From Methanobrevibacter arboriphilus (GTDB lineage Archaea; Methanobacteriota; Methanobacteria; Methanobacteriales; Methanobacteriaceae): DNA of 64,000 nt. Position 1 is the stretch's first letter; every line of letters starts with the position of its first letter. The stretch covers positions 1,503,001-1,567,000 of the forward strand of contig NZ_AP019779.1 of assembly GCF_019669925.1 (NCBI RefSeq), in the 5' to 3' direction. Under the pieces are notes generated by a model, which ran no database searches, was not told the DNA's origin, and saw only the letters and a program-made list of their open reading frames with translations. Positions 1 to 9,325 of this stretch are shown here, one piece after another. The translations under genes were made by a program, and so were the position numbers.

Positions 1-2
1 TC

Positions 3-1970
3 AATTCAGTAGCTGTAGTTACTAATCGATGGGGTAGTGGTGGTTCACAACAGATTTTAAATGTTTATAATTGTAAATTTGAAAATAATACTCGTTTTGA
101 TAATTTGTATGGAGTAACTGTATTTTTAACAGCAGTTAATTCAATTTTTAACAATACAGGTTCTGTTATTAAATTATGGAATAATTCTGTAATTAGTAAC
201 TGTATTTTTGTTAATACAAATAACTCAACTGGTAATTTAACAAAAGGCAATTTAACATTTAATTTTAATGATAATCGTGGTTGTAATTTAACTGTCACTA
301 ATTCAGCATTTGCAACTTATTTATATGTGATTTCTAATACTCAGGTTTCAGAAATTAATTTGAATTATAACTGGTGGGGAGCTAATGATAAACCAGACAT
401 AATTATTAATGGCCAAAATTATACAATTGAATATTGGATTGTTATGGCTTTGGTTAATAGTGGTAATTCAGGTTTAACTCAGAGTATTAGTGTTGTTCCA
501 AAGGTTACTGATGATAATGGTACTTTGTATGATTATGATACTAGTAGTGTTCCTATTCCTCCTGAAGATAGGGAATTTACTTGGGAAGTTGTTAATGATA
601 CTGGTTATATAACACCAAATACTGGTAATGTTAGTGATTCTGGATTCAATTCTACTTTTACTGGTATTGGTTATGGTAATCACACTGTAAAAGCTGTTTT
701 TGATACTTTTAATACTTCGAAAACTTTTGAATTATATATTTTAGGAAGTACTACTAATGTTACAGTTTCTAATCCTACAGGTAAAAATGGTAGTACTATT
801 ATTATCACAGCAAATGTGAAAGATAATCAAGGTAATCCTGTTAATGGGGGTATTGTTGAGTTTTTATTTAATGGTATTAGTGGTAGTAAGTCATTAGGAT
901 ATGCCACTGTTAAGGACGGTGTAGCTGAATTTATTTGGATTGTTAATGAACCTAATTTTAATAATGGCGAAGTATATGCAGAATATCATGAAAATGATGC
1001 TTATACTGGATCTGTTGATACAACAGATTTCACAGTTTTAACTGTTCCAACTAATTTAACTATCGATTTATCTAAGGTTTCTGGTAATCGTGGTGATAAG
1101 GTTTTAATCACTGTTAATGTACGTGATAATCAGGAAAATCCTATAACTAGTGGTTTTGTTGAAGTCTATGTCAATGGAGTATATTTAGGTACTTTTGATG
1201 TTGTGGATGGTAAAGCTTATGCTAATTGGACTGTAAGTGGTAATCCTGGTAAAGTAAGTGTAATGGCTAATTATACTGATGATTATACTTATGTTGACAA
1301 TCAAAAAACTACTAACTTTGAAATCAATAAAATAAAAACAAGCACAAGTATGAGCAACTACAAAGGAACTTATGGTAAAAATACTGTTTTAAAGGCTACT
1401 TTAAAAGATGCAAATGGTAAAGCTGTTGTTGGTAGATATGTTAAGTTTTATGTGAACAATAAATATGTTGGTCAAGCAAAAACAAACTCACAAGGTTTAG
1501 CTGCATTAAATTATAAAGTTAAAAACACTGGTTCTTTAACTATTAAAGCAATTTCAGTCAGTGACAGCACTTATCAAAGCTCTACTCGTTCTAGTAAACT
1601 ATCTGTTCCAAAACTAAGTAAAGTTAAAATTAAGAATTCATATGCTGTTAAAGGCAAGAAAATTACTTTTAAGACTCTGTTAGCTAATTTTGGTCCTGAT
1701 AAGAGCAGTCTTGTGATTTCTTATAAGCTACCTAAAGGTGTTAAACTTCTTAAAAGGTCTCTTACTAGTGGTCTTGTTAAGTATAATAAGAGGACTGGTA
1801 TTCTGTCTTGGACTGTTAAGAATTTAAAACTTAGTAAGTCTAAATCAGCACTTTTAACTATTTCTTTATCTGCTAAAAAAGGCAAGTACTATATTAAGAA
1901 TTCTGTTAAAAAATCAGCTGGTTCATTAGTTTATGGAAATAATGCATTAAAAAACATAAGAGTAAAATAA
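3..1970 (+). CDS. Adhesin-like surface protein, 5'-truncated by window edge
   Basis: The frame is open from the first bases of the window, so the N-terminus lies outside; 655 residues are visible. The first ~120 are Asn/Thr-rich beta-helix rungs closed by an NWWG motif (about residue 123). Ig-like (Big-type) domains follow from about residues 250, 350 and 445, each with a K-D-N/A-x-G-x-P/A-V signature. From about residue 540 there is a Lys-rich C-terminal domain resembling DUF11. No C-terminal membrane anchor is seen, so attachment is probably non-covalent, perhaps through the basic tail (inference). This is the architecture of methanogen adhesin-like proteins that project through the pseudomurein wall; the ligand is unknown. 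It is the first of a run of such genes on this strand. Confidence 0.85.
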   Translation, partial: NSVAVVTNRWGSGGSQQILNVYNCKFENNTRFDNLYGVTVFLTAVNSIFNNTGSVIKLWNNSVISNCIFVNTNNSTGNLTKGNLTFNFNDNRGCNLTVTNSAFATYLYVISNTQVSEINLNYNWWGANDKPDIIINGQNYTIEYWIVMALVNSGNSGLTQSISVVPKVTDDNGTLYDYDTSSVPIPPEDREFTWEVVNDTGYITPNTGNVSDSGFNSTFTGIGYGNHTVKAVFDTFNTSKTFELYILGSTTNVTVSNPTGKNGSTIIITANVKDNQGNPVNGGIVEFLFNGISGSKSLGYATVKDGVAEFIWIVNEPNFNNGEVYAEYHENDAYTGSVDTTDFTVLTVPTNLTIDLSKVSGNRGDKVLITVNVRDNQENPITSGFVEVYVNGVYLGTFDVVDGKAYANWTVSGNPGKVSVMANYTDDYTYVDNQKTTNFEINKIKTSTSMSNYKGTYGKNTVLKATLKDANGKAVVGRYVKFYVNNKYVGQAKTNSQGLAALNYKVKNTGSLTIKAISVSDSTYQSSTRSSKLSVPKLSKVKIKNSYAVKGKKITFKTLLANFGPDKSSLVISYKLPKGVKLLKRSLTSGLVKYNKRTGILSWTVKNLKLSKSKSALLTISLSAKKGKYYIKNSVKKSAGSLVYGNNALKNIRVK

Positions 1971-2360
1971 AAATGAAATTTGTTTTTTTAGATGATAGGA
2001 AGTTTATTATAAAAATTTCTTATCATTTATTAATTATTTTTAATTTTTTGTAATTATTTTTAATTTTAAAACTTAATGAATGTTTAAATATTTAAGATTA
2101 TTTTCTATTAATAAATCTACTTTTTAGTTTTTTTTATTTTGGAGATTTTTCATGATTTTATAAATTTTTTAGTTTTTCATAAAATATTTTTTATTATTCT
2201 TTTTTGTTTTTTTATTATGAAGTTATTACTTTTGTTTTTCGTGATATATATTTTTTTCTTATTGTATTTTTTATAAACATTTATAAAGTTTGTTTGATAA
2301 TTTATCAATTAAGCTTTATTTATTCATTTTTTTATTTGAACTTTTAAGATATATAATGTA
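1971..2360. other. AT-rich spacer between adhesin genes
   Basis: No ORF with recognisable coding character is present. T-rich runs just after the stop at 1970 could end transcription in the archaeal manner. The promoter of the next gene must lie here, but several TATA-like stretches compete and none stands out. Confidence 0.5.
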
Positions 2361-4676
2361 ATGGGTTTGTGTATTTGTATGTTTAGAAAGTATTTTTGTC
2401 TAGGTGTTTTACTTTTATGTATTTGTTTTTGTATAAATGGTGTTGCAGCTACTGATAATGTTACTTATGATAATGGTAATTATTTAGGTGATAGCAATCA
2501 GGTTATCAGTGAGTCTGTTGTGAATAAATCTGATAATCAGGATGATGTGGTTGAATCAGTAAATAATGATTCTGTTTCAAATAAAGATTCTGGTGAAGTT
2601 TCAAATTTTAATAAACATAATTTTATGAGTATTCAGAGTAGTAATTATTATGGTAATGTTTTTAATGAAAATACTGGTATTTATTATGATGATTTACAAC
2701 AAGCTATCTCTTCTGCATGGCAAGGGGATAAGTTAATAGTTTATGGTGGTTATTATGAAAATATTATTTTATCTCATAAAAGTTTGACTATAACCTGTGT
2801 TAATCACTATAATTCTACAATAGGCAATCTATATGTTCAGTTTGTAAGTGGGTGTAATATTTCAGGTTTTACTATAAACTCAATGGATATTTATAATGCA
2901 CATGAAAATGTTTTTTGCAACAACTTTTTCGACTATTATGAAAAATTTAATAATTGGCCCACAAGTAACCCTGTTATTATGATAAGTAATTCTTATTATA
3001 ATTTATTTGAAAGTAATAGGATAAAACAGAATACTAATGGATTATTCATATTATCTGGGGGGAGTAATTCCATTTTTAGATTTAACCTGTTTGATAAAAG
3101 TGATTATTATCCTTATGGGGATATAGATGCAGGAGGTAGTTATTTAGATTTAGATAATAATTTGTGGTATTGGATGGAAATAGTAACATATGATCCTGGC
3201 TATTTTGAAAGTATTAAAAATGAACTTATTAGAAATCAGGGGTCTACTGTTGTTTTGGATAAGTGGATTGTTCCTAAGTTTAATATAATAGATTATAAAA
3301 CAGTTTTTGATTTTAATTTTAATAATCTTAATGAAGATATTTCATCTTTAGGAAGCATGAATAAAATTAATATTCTTTATCATATGTATAGTAGTTATGA
3401 TGTTAGGATATCTGAGATAAATAATGGTTTTGCTGAAATAAGTCTACCCTATAATGGAGGTTTATTTTATTTGTTAATAGACTATAATCTAGTAATTGCA
3501 ATTTTTGAAGATGAAAGTTTTATTTTTAATCGTAATACTAGTAATTATTATAAAAATTTACAAGAAGCAATTGATGATGTTTATACTTTAAATGGTCATA
3601 TTCTAGAATTGTATGGACCTGATAATAGTGGGAATATATTCATTCATAAAAATTTAACAATAAATGGTTTTGGATTGATTATAAATAATTTTTTAATTAA
3701 TGAAGGTGGTAGTGGTTCTAAAATTTCAAATTTTAATATCAAGAATTTAACAATAACAAGCTCTAATTATTTAAATATTTTAAATAATCAAATTGAGAAT
3801 TTATTTATAAATAATTCTAATTTTAACACATTTTTTTCAAATAATATTAAAAATATCACTGAAATATTTAATTCTAATAATTTAAATCTTTCAAACAACC
3901 GAATTAATAGTATATATATGCTTAATTCTAATTTTAGTGTTGTTTTTTCAAATAAAGTAATAAATTATTTTAAATTGAATAATTCACAGGGTAATATTGT
4001 TTCTTATAATAATATATCTAGTTTATTAATTCAAAATTCGTTTAATATAACATTAATTTCTAATAATATGGATAATAGTTCTGGTATTGTTTATTTTAAT
4101 AGTGAACAGATTTTAAATGCAGCAAATACTGTTAAAACATATATAGAAACTAATCATAGACTTCCTTCAAATGTTTTCATTGGTGAAAGATCAGTTAGTA
4201 TTTCTACATTTTTGAAAATTTTAATTGAAGTTGTTTTATCAGTTGATAATAATCTTACATTTCCAACATTTTCTTTAGACCATATTTTAGATCATCGATT
4301 TAATCAAACTGAAAATTCGACTAATAATATATTTTATTATTATGAATATGTTGAAATTGCAAAGTATATTAAGAGTTTCGCAGATACTAATGGATATTGT
4401 CCTGATATAGTTACAACTATGTTTTTAACTATTAACTTTGAATCTTTGGTTTATATGTATTCTAAAATATTAATTACTTATTCTTCATCGAATAATTCTT
4501 TAGTAGATTCTGTAGATTTGATTCCATGGGTTGTGGTTTCTAATCCTGGAAAAATTTATAATTTTAGAACACAAAAATTTTATGATAATCTTCAACTAGC
4601 TATTGATGATATTGATACTTTGGATGGAGATGTGATAGTTATTGGTAAAAATTTATCTGTAGGTAATTGTTATTAA
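2361..4676 (+). CDS. Adhesin-like protein with pseudomurein-binding-type repeats, 5' part of a frameshifted gene
   Basis: The protein opens with a signal peptide: a basic RK pair and then a long hydrophobic core ending near GVAA. The start may be the ATG at 2361 or the in-frame ATG at 2379; no clear ribosome-binding site decides. Asn-rich beta-helix rungs follow. About residues 581-630 and 659-710 resemble the pseudomurein-binding repeat (PMBR), with a hydrophobic helix, the N-x-R/Y-x-P turn and a downstream F-L segment. The frame stops at 4674-4676 in the middle of a beta-helix rung, and the missing continuation is found in another frame immediately downstream. The product is therefore probably the N-terminal half of one secreted wall protein of about 1590 residues. 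The PMBR call is by motif only. Confidence 0.75.
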   Translation: MGLCICMFRKYFCLGVLLLCICFCINGVAATDNVTYDNGNYLGDSNQVISESVVNKSDNQDDVVESVNNDSVSNKDSGEVSNFNKHNFMSIQSSNYYGNVFNENTGIYYDDLQQAISSAWQGDKLIVYGGYYENIILSHKSLTITCVNHYNSTIGNLYVQFVSGCNISGFTINSMDIYNAHENVFCNNFFDYYEKFNNWPTSNPVIMISNSYYNLFESNRIKQNTNGLFILSGGSNSIFRFNLFDKSDYYPYGDIDAGGSYLDLDNNLWYWMEIVTYDPGYFESIKNELIRNQGSTVVLDKWIVPKFNIIDYKTVFDFNFNNLNEDISSLGSMNKINILYHMYSSYDVRISEINNGFAEISLPYNGGLFYLLIDYNLVIAIFEDESFIFNRNTSNYYKNLQEAIDDVYTLNGHILELYGPDNSGNIFIHKNLTINGFGLIINNFLINEGGSGSKISNFNIKNLTITSSNYLNILNNQIENLFINNSNFNTFFSNNIKNITEIFNSNNLNLSNNRINSIYMLNSNFSVVFSNKVINYFKLNNSQGNIVSYNNISSLLIQNSFNITLISNNMDNSSGIVYFNSEQILNAANTVKTYIETNHRLPSNVFIGERSVSISTFLKILIEVVLSVDNNLTFPTFSLDHILDHRFNQTENSTNNIFYYYEYVEIAKYIKSFADTNGYCPDIVTTMFLTINFESLVYMYSKILITYSSSNNSLVDSVDLIPWVVVSNPGKIYNFRTQKFYDNLQLAIDDIDTLDGDVIVIGKNLSVGNCY
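4663..4676 (+). other. Frameshift site joining two halves of one adhesin/peptidase gene
   Basis: The upstream frame reads ...GKNLSVGNCY-stop, while the downstream frame opens at 4663 and reads VINKQLTLKS across the same bases. A paralogous rung at about 5640-5720 reads GDVILLSDGIYLENIVINKK, so the ancestral text was probably GDVIVIGKNLSVGNCVINKQ. A change of one or two bases near 4668-4674 explains both frames. A sequencing error, a real inactivating mutation and phase variation are all possible. Confidence 0.75.
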
Positions 4677-4719
4677 TAAACAGTTAACTTTAAAATCATT
4701 ATCTGGAAATTCAACTTTT

Positions 4720-7143
4720 ATGCCATCAAATAATAGTCCTGTTTTCAGTATTAATTCAGATTCAGTAAGTATTCTTGATCTTATTATTAAATCTTCTATG
4801 TATGCTTATGGAATCTTTGTTAATGGTAAAAATAATATTACTATATCTGGAAATAATATAACAAATGGATGTTATGGAATAAGTGCAATATCTTCAAATA
4901 ATTTATTTATAGAGGGAAATTATATATTCAATAGTACTATAGCAGGTATAGATCTTAATGGTGTGAATAATGTTTCTATTTATTCAAACATTATAAATAA
5001 TAGTAATAATGGTATTTATAGTGTATCTGCTAATGGGGAGATTATTAGCAATATTTTTTCTAATAATCAACTGGGATTATGTTTAGAAGATTTTTTTGGT
5101 TATGTTAATTTTAATGCGATTTTTAATAATTCTTATGGAATGTCATCAATTTTTTCAACAGGTATAATAAATGCAAATAATAATTGGTGGGGTAATAACG
5201 ATATTTTTCCATTCTCATTTACTGGAAAATATATTGATACATATTATAGTGATGTTACTTGTGATTATTGGTTGGTTTTAAAAACTAATGTTGAAAGAGA
5301 TTTCGCACAAAGTAATAATACTCATGGTGTTTATATTGTGACTGCTGATTTGACACATAATAATAATGGCGAGGATACTTCTGATGGTATTTTGCCTGAT
5401 GGTTTGCCTATTAATTTTTCTACAACAAGAGGAACTATAAATAGCACTGCATATACTAGCGCTGGAAAAGCAAAAGCTACTCTTAAAATAACAAATAATG
5501 GTCAAACTAATGTAACTACTGTATTGAATGATCAGAGTGTTTTGTCTTCAAGTAATCTTAATGTAACTATGAAAGGAGTGTACAATAATCGGACTAAAAA
5601 TTATTTTGATAATATTCAACAGGCTATTAATAATGCGACTAGTGGTGATGTAATATTATTATCTGATGGTATATATCTTGAAAATATTGTTATAAATAAA
5701 AAAATAGTAATTAAGGCTATTAATTCTGGTAAGGTAGTTATTAATCCGTATGATTTCGAAAAGAATGTTTTCACTATTAATAGTGGAGGTAATGGATCCA
5801 CAATAATTGGTTTAGTTATATCTGAGGCATATGATGCATATGGTATATTTTTAAACTGGACATCTAACTGTAATATAATAAATAATACAATAAAAGATAA
5901 TGACTATGCAATATTCCTACAAAAATCAACTAATAATAACATATCTGGAAACAATATATCTTATAATAACTATGGAATTTATTTAGAAAATTCAACAGAT
6001 AATCAAATATTAAAAAACAATGTTAAAGATATTCCAAATTATGCAATTTATTTAGAAAATTCTATTTATAATATTTTAATTGAAAACACAATTAATAATG
6101 GTTATAATGGGGTATATTTAGAAAATTCAACAAACAACAATATTTCAAGTAATAAAATAATTGATAGTTATTTTGCATTATATGTTTCAGAATCTGATTC
6201 ATTAACTATTAGTAAAAACAATTTAACAAATGATTGGATAGGAATTTATTTATATAATTCTAGTGGAAAAATAAATGATAATAATATAATTAGTAGTAAT
6301 TATGGAATTTGTTTATATGATTCAATTTTCAATATTACTGAAGTTAATTTTACAAATACTACAGAAAATCTAATAAATATCAATTCAACAGGAATAGTAA
6401 TGTCAGATTATGTTTATGATTGTGGTCCTGCTTCATTAGCAACAGTACTCAAAAATTTAGGAATTAACACTACATTAGAAGAAATTATAGAACTTACAGG
6501 GTCTGATATTAGTGGAACATCAATGTATGGGCTTATTCAGGCTGCAAGAGAAAAAGGATTGATTGTAGAAGGAGTGAATTTATCTGTTGATAAACTTCGA
6601 CAGAACAATATTGTTTTTTTAATGATAAATGGAGAAGGTCATTTTGTAGTTATAAAGAACATCACTAATAATATAGTATACTTGGCTGATTCCTCTCTTG
6701 GAAATATAAATATGACAATGGAAAAATTTTTAGAATTTTACAGTGGAAAAGCAATAATCATTACTAATAATGCTACAGATACACAATTAATAAATATAAC
6801 ACTCCTATCAGATAATGAAACAGAAATTTTAATTGGTAAATTAACAAAAAGATATATAGGAACTCAATATTTCACAATTAGTTTTAAAATTAGAGGGGGA
6901 GTTGTATTTACAATATTGAAAAGAAAAAATATATATCCTAATCATTTTGTTGCATTCGAAGTTTTTGTAAAAGTTATAAAATCAAATCAAAAAAGTTTTG
7001 GGTATGGATCAGTAAGTGGATATTTTTTTGGAATGAACCCTAAACAACTAGTATTGCAAATTCATGGCATAAATGCAAGAAAAATTGTTAAATATTCTTT
7101 TACTGCACATGGTAAAGATTCTAATAAATTTTGGTATATATAA
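4720..7143 (+). CDS. Adhesin-like protein with C39-like cysteine peptidase domain, 3' part of a frameshifted gene
   Basis: The first ATG is at 4720, but the frame is open from 4663 and continues the rung interrupted upstream; there is no signal peptide of its own. Residues 1-560 form two beta-helix stretches around an NWWG motif and an Ig-like segment. Residues ~560-680 are a peptidase C39-like domain: Cys568 in YDCGPASLATVL, His641 in GHFVVI and Asp657 in YLADSS form the expected Cys-His-Asp triad. About 110 unassigned residues follow. In this family the domain cleaves peptide bonds, often of leader peptides; in a secreted wall-bound protein it could cut a surface protein or pseudomurein peptides (inference). 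It is probably non-functional alone unless the frameshift is bypassed. Confidence 0.78.
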   Translation: MPSNNSPVFSINSDSVSILDLIIKSSMYAYGIFVNGKNNITISGNNITNGCYGISAISSNNLFIEGNYIFNSTIAGIDLNGVNNVSIYSNIINNSNNGIYSVSANGEIISNIFSNNQLGLCLEDFFGYVNFNAIFNNSYGMSSIFSTGIINANNNWWGNNDIFPFSFTGKYIDTYYSDVTCDYWLVLKTNVERDFAQSNNTHGVYIVTADLTHNNNGEDTSDGILPDGLPINFSTTRGTINSTAYTSAGKAKATLKITNNGQTNVTTVLNDQSVLSSSNLNVTMKGVYNNRTKNYFDNIQQAINNATSGDVILLSDGIYLENIVINKKIVIKAINSGKVVINPYDFEKNVFTINSGGNGSTIIGLVISEAYDAYGIFLNWTSNCNIINNTIKDNDYAIFLQKSTNNNISGNNISYNNYGIYLENSTDNQILKNNVKDIPNYAIYLENSIYNILIENTINNGYNGVYLENSTNNNISSNKIIDSYFALYVSESDSLTISKNNLTNDWIGIYLYNSSGKINDNNIISSNYGICLYDSIFNITEVNFTNTTENLININSTGIVMSDYVYDCGPASLATVLKNLGINTTLEEIIELTGSDISGTSMYGLIQAAREKGLIVEGVNLSVDKLRQNNIVFLMINGEGHFVVIKNITNNIVYLADSSLGNINMTMEKFLEFYSGKAIIITNNATDTQLINITLLSDNETEILIGKLTKRYIGTQYFTISFKIRGGVVFTILKRKNIYPNHFVAFEVFVKVIKSNQKSFGYGSVSGYFFGMNPKQLVLQIHGINARKIVKYSFTAHGKDSNKFWYI

Positions 7144-7235
7144 TAATGATTAAGAAAAAAATAATTAATTGAGTAATGTTAAAAGTTTAATATAACATTA
7201 AATTTGTATGTATGTCAATTATGGAGGGAAATTTG

Positions 7236-7973
7236 ATGAAATTTAGTAGAATTTTATTGATTTTTGGTATAGTTGCTATCTTGTCTATTTTTGCAGTGAG
7301 CACAACCTTTGCAGCTTGTGCTAGTACTGAAAAATTAACACAATATAAAGGTTCTTTTTCTTCCAATTTAAATAAGAAGATTTCGAATATTGAACAAATT
7401 TCTGCTTTTAAAAATAATAATTCTAAAGAATACTACAAAATTAATATTAAAAAAAATTATCAAAATAGATATAAAATCAGATCTGTGAGTGTAAAGTATT
7501 CTCTTATTGATAATGAAACACACGAAATTATAAATTTTTTCTACAAGAATTATACTGGGAAAAATAAGAACTCTTTAAAAATAAATATATTAGATAAAGA
7601 TAATATTTTTATTGATAAGGTTATTATTAATTATTATACTAAAGGAAAGATTAAAAATGAAAGTTTTTATTATTATAATAATGATATGTCATTTGTTGGA
7701 TATTGGGCTGGTAAAAAGGTTATTGCTAAATTAGTACAAAAAGGGGATTATGAGATTACAAAATTTGGTAATATCCCAATAATGAAATATCAAAATGTTA
7801 AATTTTTAACTAAAAATAAAAAATACAAAATTAAGGCAGTTAAATTACTTTTAACTAATGTCAAAGGCACTAAAATTTCTTATAGAATTTTTAAAGGGCA
7901 TGGAAAATTTATTTTGAAAATTCAATTGTATGAAAATATAATTATTCAGGGCATTAAAGTATACTATTATTAA
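7236..7973 (+). CDS. Small secreted protein of unknown function
   Basis: The start is set at ATG 7236 rather than the upstream in-frame codon at 7212, because GGAGG at 7223-7227 sits eight bases before it and the protein then begins MKFSRILLIFG, a typical signal peptide with a likely cleavage after TTFA. The mature part (~215 residues) is Lys/Tyr/Asn-rich and shows two similar beta-strand patterns built on Y-K-I-R-S/A-V-x-V/L, suggesting two related Ig-like sandwich units. No family was recognised and no membrane anchor is seen. Its place between adhesin genes suggests a surface role, but this is only context. Confidence 0.65.
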   Translation: MKFSRILLIFGIVAILSIFAVSTTFAACASTEKLTQYKGSFSSNLNKKISNIEQISAFKNNNSKEYYKINIKKNYQNRYKIRSVSVKYSLIDNETHEIINFFYKNYTGKNKNSLKINILDKDNIFIDKVIINYYTKGKIKNESFYYYNNDMSFVGYWAGKKVIAKLVQKGDYEITKFGNIPIMKYQNVKFLTKNKKYKIKAVKLLLTNVKGTKISYRIFKGHGKFILKIQLYENIIIQGIKVYYY

Positions 7974-8097
7974 TTTTTTCCATAATTTTTTAAAACTCAA
8001 AGAAATATTATTATTTTTAGAGAATTTTTAACTCTTCATTTAAGATTTATTAATTTCTTTTATTTTATAATAGATTTATGAAAATAGGATTGATAAC

Positions 8098-8541
8098 ATG
8101 AACTATGATAAAATTCGTCAAGTTAAGGTTAGTAAAATGGAATATAAAGATAATTGTAAGGAAGATGAAAAAGAAATTAATAATAATATATTTATGTTTT
8201 CATTACTTTCTATAGTAATTTTTTATATTTTGATAAACTTTTTCACAGGGTATTTTTTTACTGCATTAATATTCTTTTTAGGATCATTAATTATTTTATT
8301 ATTTGAAAAATCGTATGAAAATAAATATGAATATGATTTTGAAAAATTAAAAAAGATTTATATTCTTATTAACAAGGCATATAAATATTTTTACATTATA
8401 ATCGTAATAACATTATTAATTTCTCTTATTTTATATTTTAATCCATTTTCAATATTGATTAATGTTCCTTTAATTGCATGGTCACTAAAACAACTTAAAA
8501 AAATAATCAAAGAAGATATTATAATTTATTACACCAACTAA
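8098..8541 (+). CDS. Small multi-pass membrane protein of unknown function
   Basis: The 147-residue product has a charged N-terminal tail of about 40 residues. Two adjacent hydrophobic segments (about 50-66 and 70-86) follow, then a charged stretch with KYEYDFEKLKK, two more hydrophobic segments (about 110-125 and 127-140) and a Lys-rich end. The layout suggests two helical hairpins with cytoplasmic tails. No family was recognised. It stands between surface-protein genes, transcribed in the same direction, with its own spacer on each side. Confidence 0.6.
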   Translation: MNYDKIRQVKVSKMEYKDNCKEDEKEINNNIFMFSLLSIVIFYILINFFTGYFFTALIFFLGSLIILLFEKSYENKYEYDFEKLKKIYILINKAYKYFYIIIVITLLISLILYFNPFSILINVPLIAWSLKQLKKIIKEDIIIYYTN

Positions 8542-8929
8542 AATGTATTACTTAAAAATAATTAAAAAATTTAAAATACACAATATTTGAAAATCGTAAT
8601 CATTTAGGTTTAGATTAGAGATATCTGATAATGTATTCAATGTTTACAGGATTTTTGTATAGTGATTTTAAATTTATGTTTATATTGTAAATTTTTTTGG
8701 TAGATTAGTAGGTTTATTTTTGTTTGGTTTTGTTTTAACATATTAAAAATTATATTTAGTTATATAATTTATATTTAATTTTCTTTTAAATTTAAGAATT
8801 TTTCTTAAGTTACTTTAAATATATTTTTTATTTTATTTCTATTAATTTTTGAATTGAGTAGTTTTCATCGTGATTGTTTTAAGTCTAATGTATTTGTATT
8901 TGGTATTAACTAATTTTTTGCTTCAAATG
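8542..8929. other. AT-rich spacer, no gene seen
   Basis: All frames are interrupted by stops and no repeat or RNA gene is recognisable. It leads into the decayed adhesin fragment downstream. Confidence 0.4.
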
Positions 8930-9190
8930 GCATTTAAATTTTTTTAATAGTAATAATTTTATTAATAGTTCTGTTGGCAATTTCTATCATTCAATAGTAA
9001 AAATATTAATTATTCTAGTGATTCAGAATACCAATGTCTATTTAGATGAAGGTACTTATTTTGACAAATATAATATGCTGAAATTGTTGCTATTAAGGTT
9101 TATATTACTTAAGATGGAAGTATAATTATTATTGGTAAAGTTAAGGATAAAATTTTTATTGATGGTGATTATATTAGCTTTTAAATCTTG
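8930..9190 (+). pseudogene. Decayed adhesin (beta-helix) remnant
   Basis: Short stretches in different frames read like the opening of a methanogen adhesin beta-helix: NVYLDEGTYFDKYN at about 9033-9075, then SIIIIGKVKDKIFIDGDYI at about 9119-9175. The spacing matches the usual x-YL-x-x-GTY...I-T-I-x-GK-x-K-T-I-IDG rung pair in the intact neighbours. Stops and frame changes separate the pieces, and no signal peptide or start belongs to them. It is best read as a relic of a lost paralogue. Confidence 0.5.
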
Positions 9191-9310
9191 TCGTAATCTT
9201 TATATATTATGTTTATTAATATATTATCAATTAAACTTTAAATTTAATCAAGTAAAATTTATAAAATAATTTGTTTTATTTTCTTAGTTGTATTATTAGA
9301 GTCATCAATA

Positions 9311-9317
9311 AAGGAGG
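9311..9317 (+). promoter_or_regulatory. Strong Shine-Dalgarno site before an apparent AUA start
   Basis: AAGGAGG is a near-perfect complement of the archaeal 16S 3' end. The codon eight bases downstream (9326) is ATA, not ATG, GTG or TTG. The first conventional start in the frame, TTG at 9350, is 32 bases away and would remove the basic N-region of the signal peptide. Confidence 0.7.
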
Positions 9318-9325
9318 TTTTTAGT

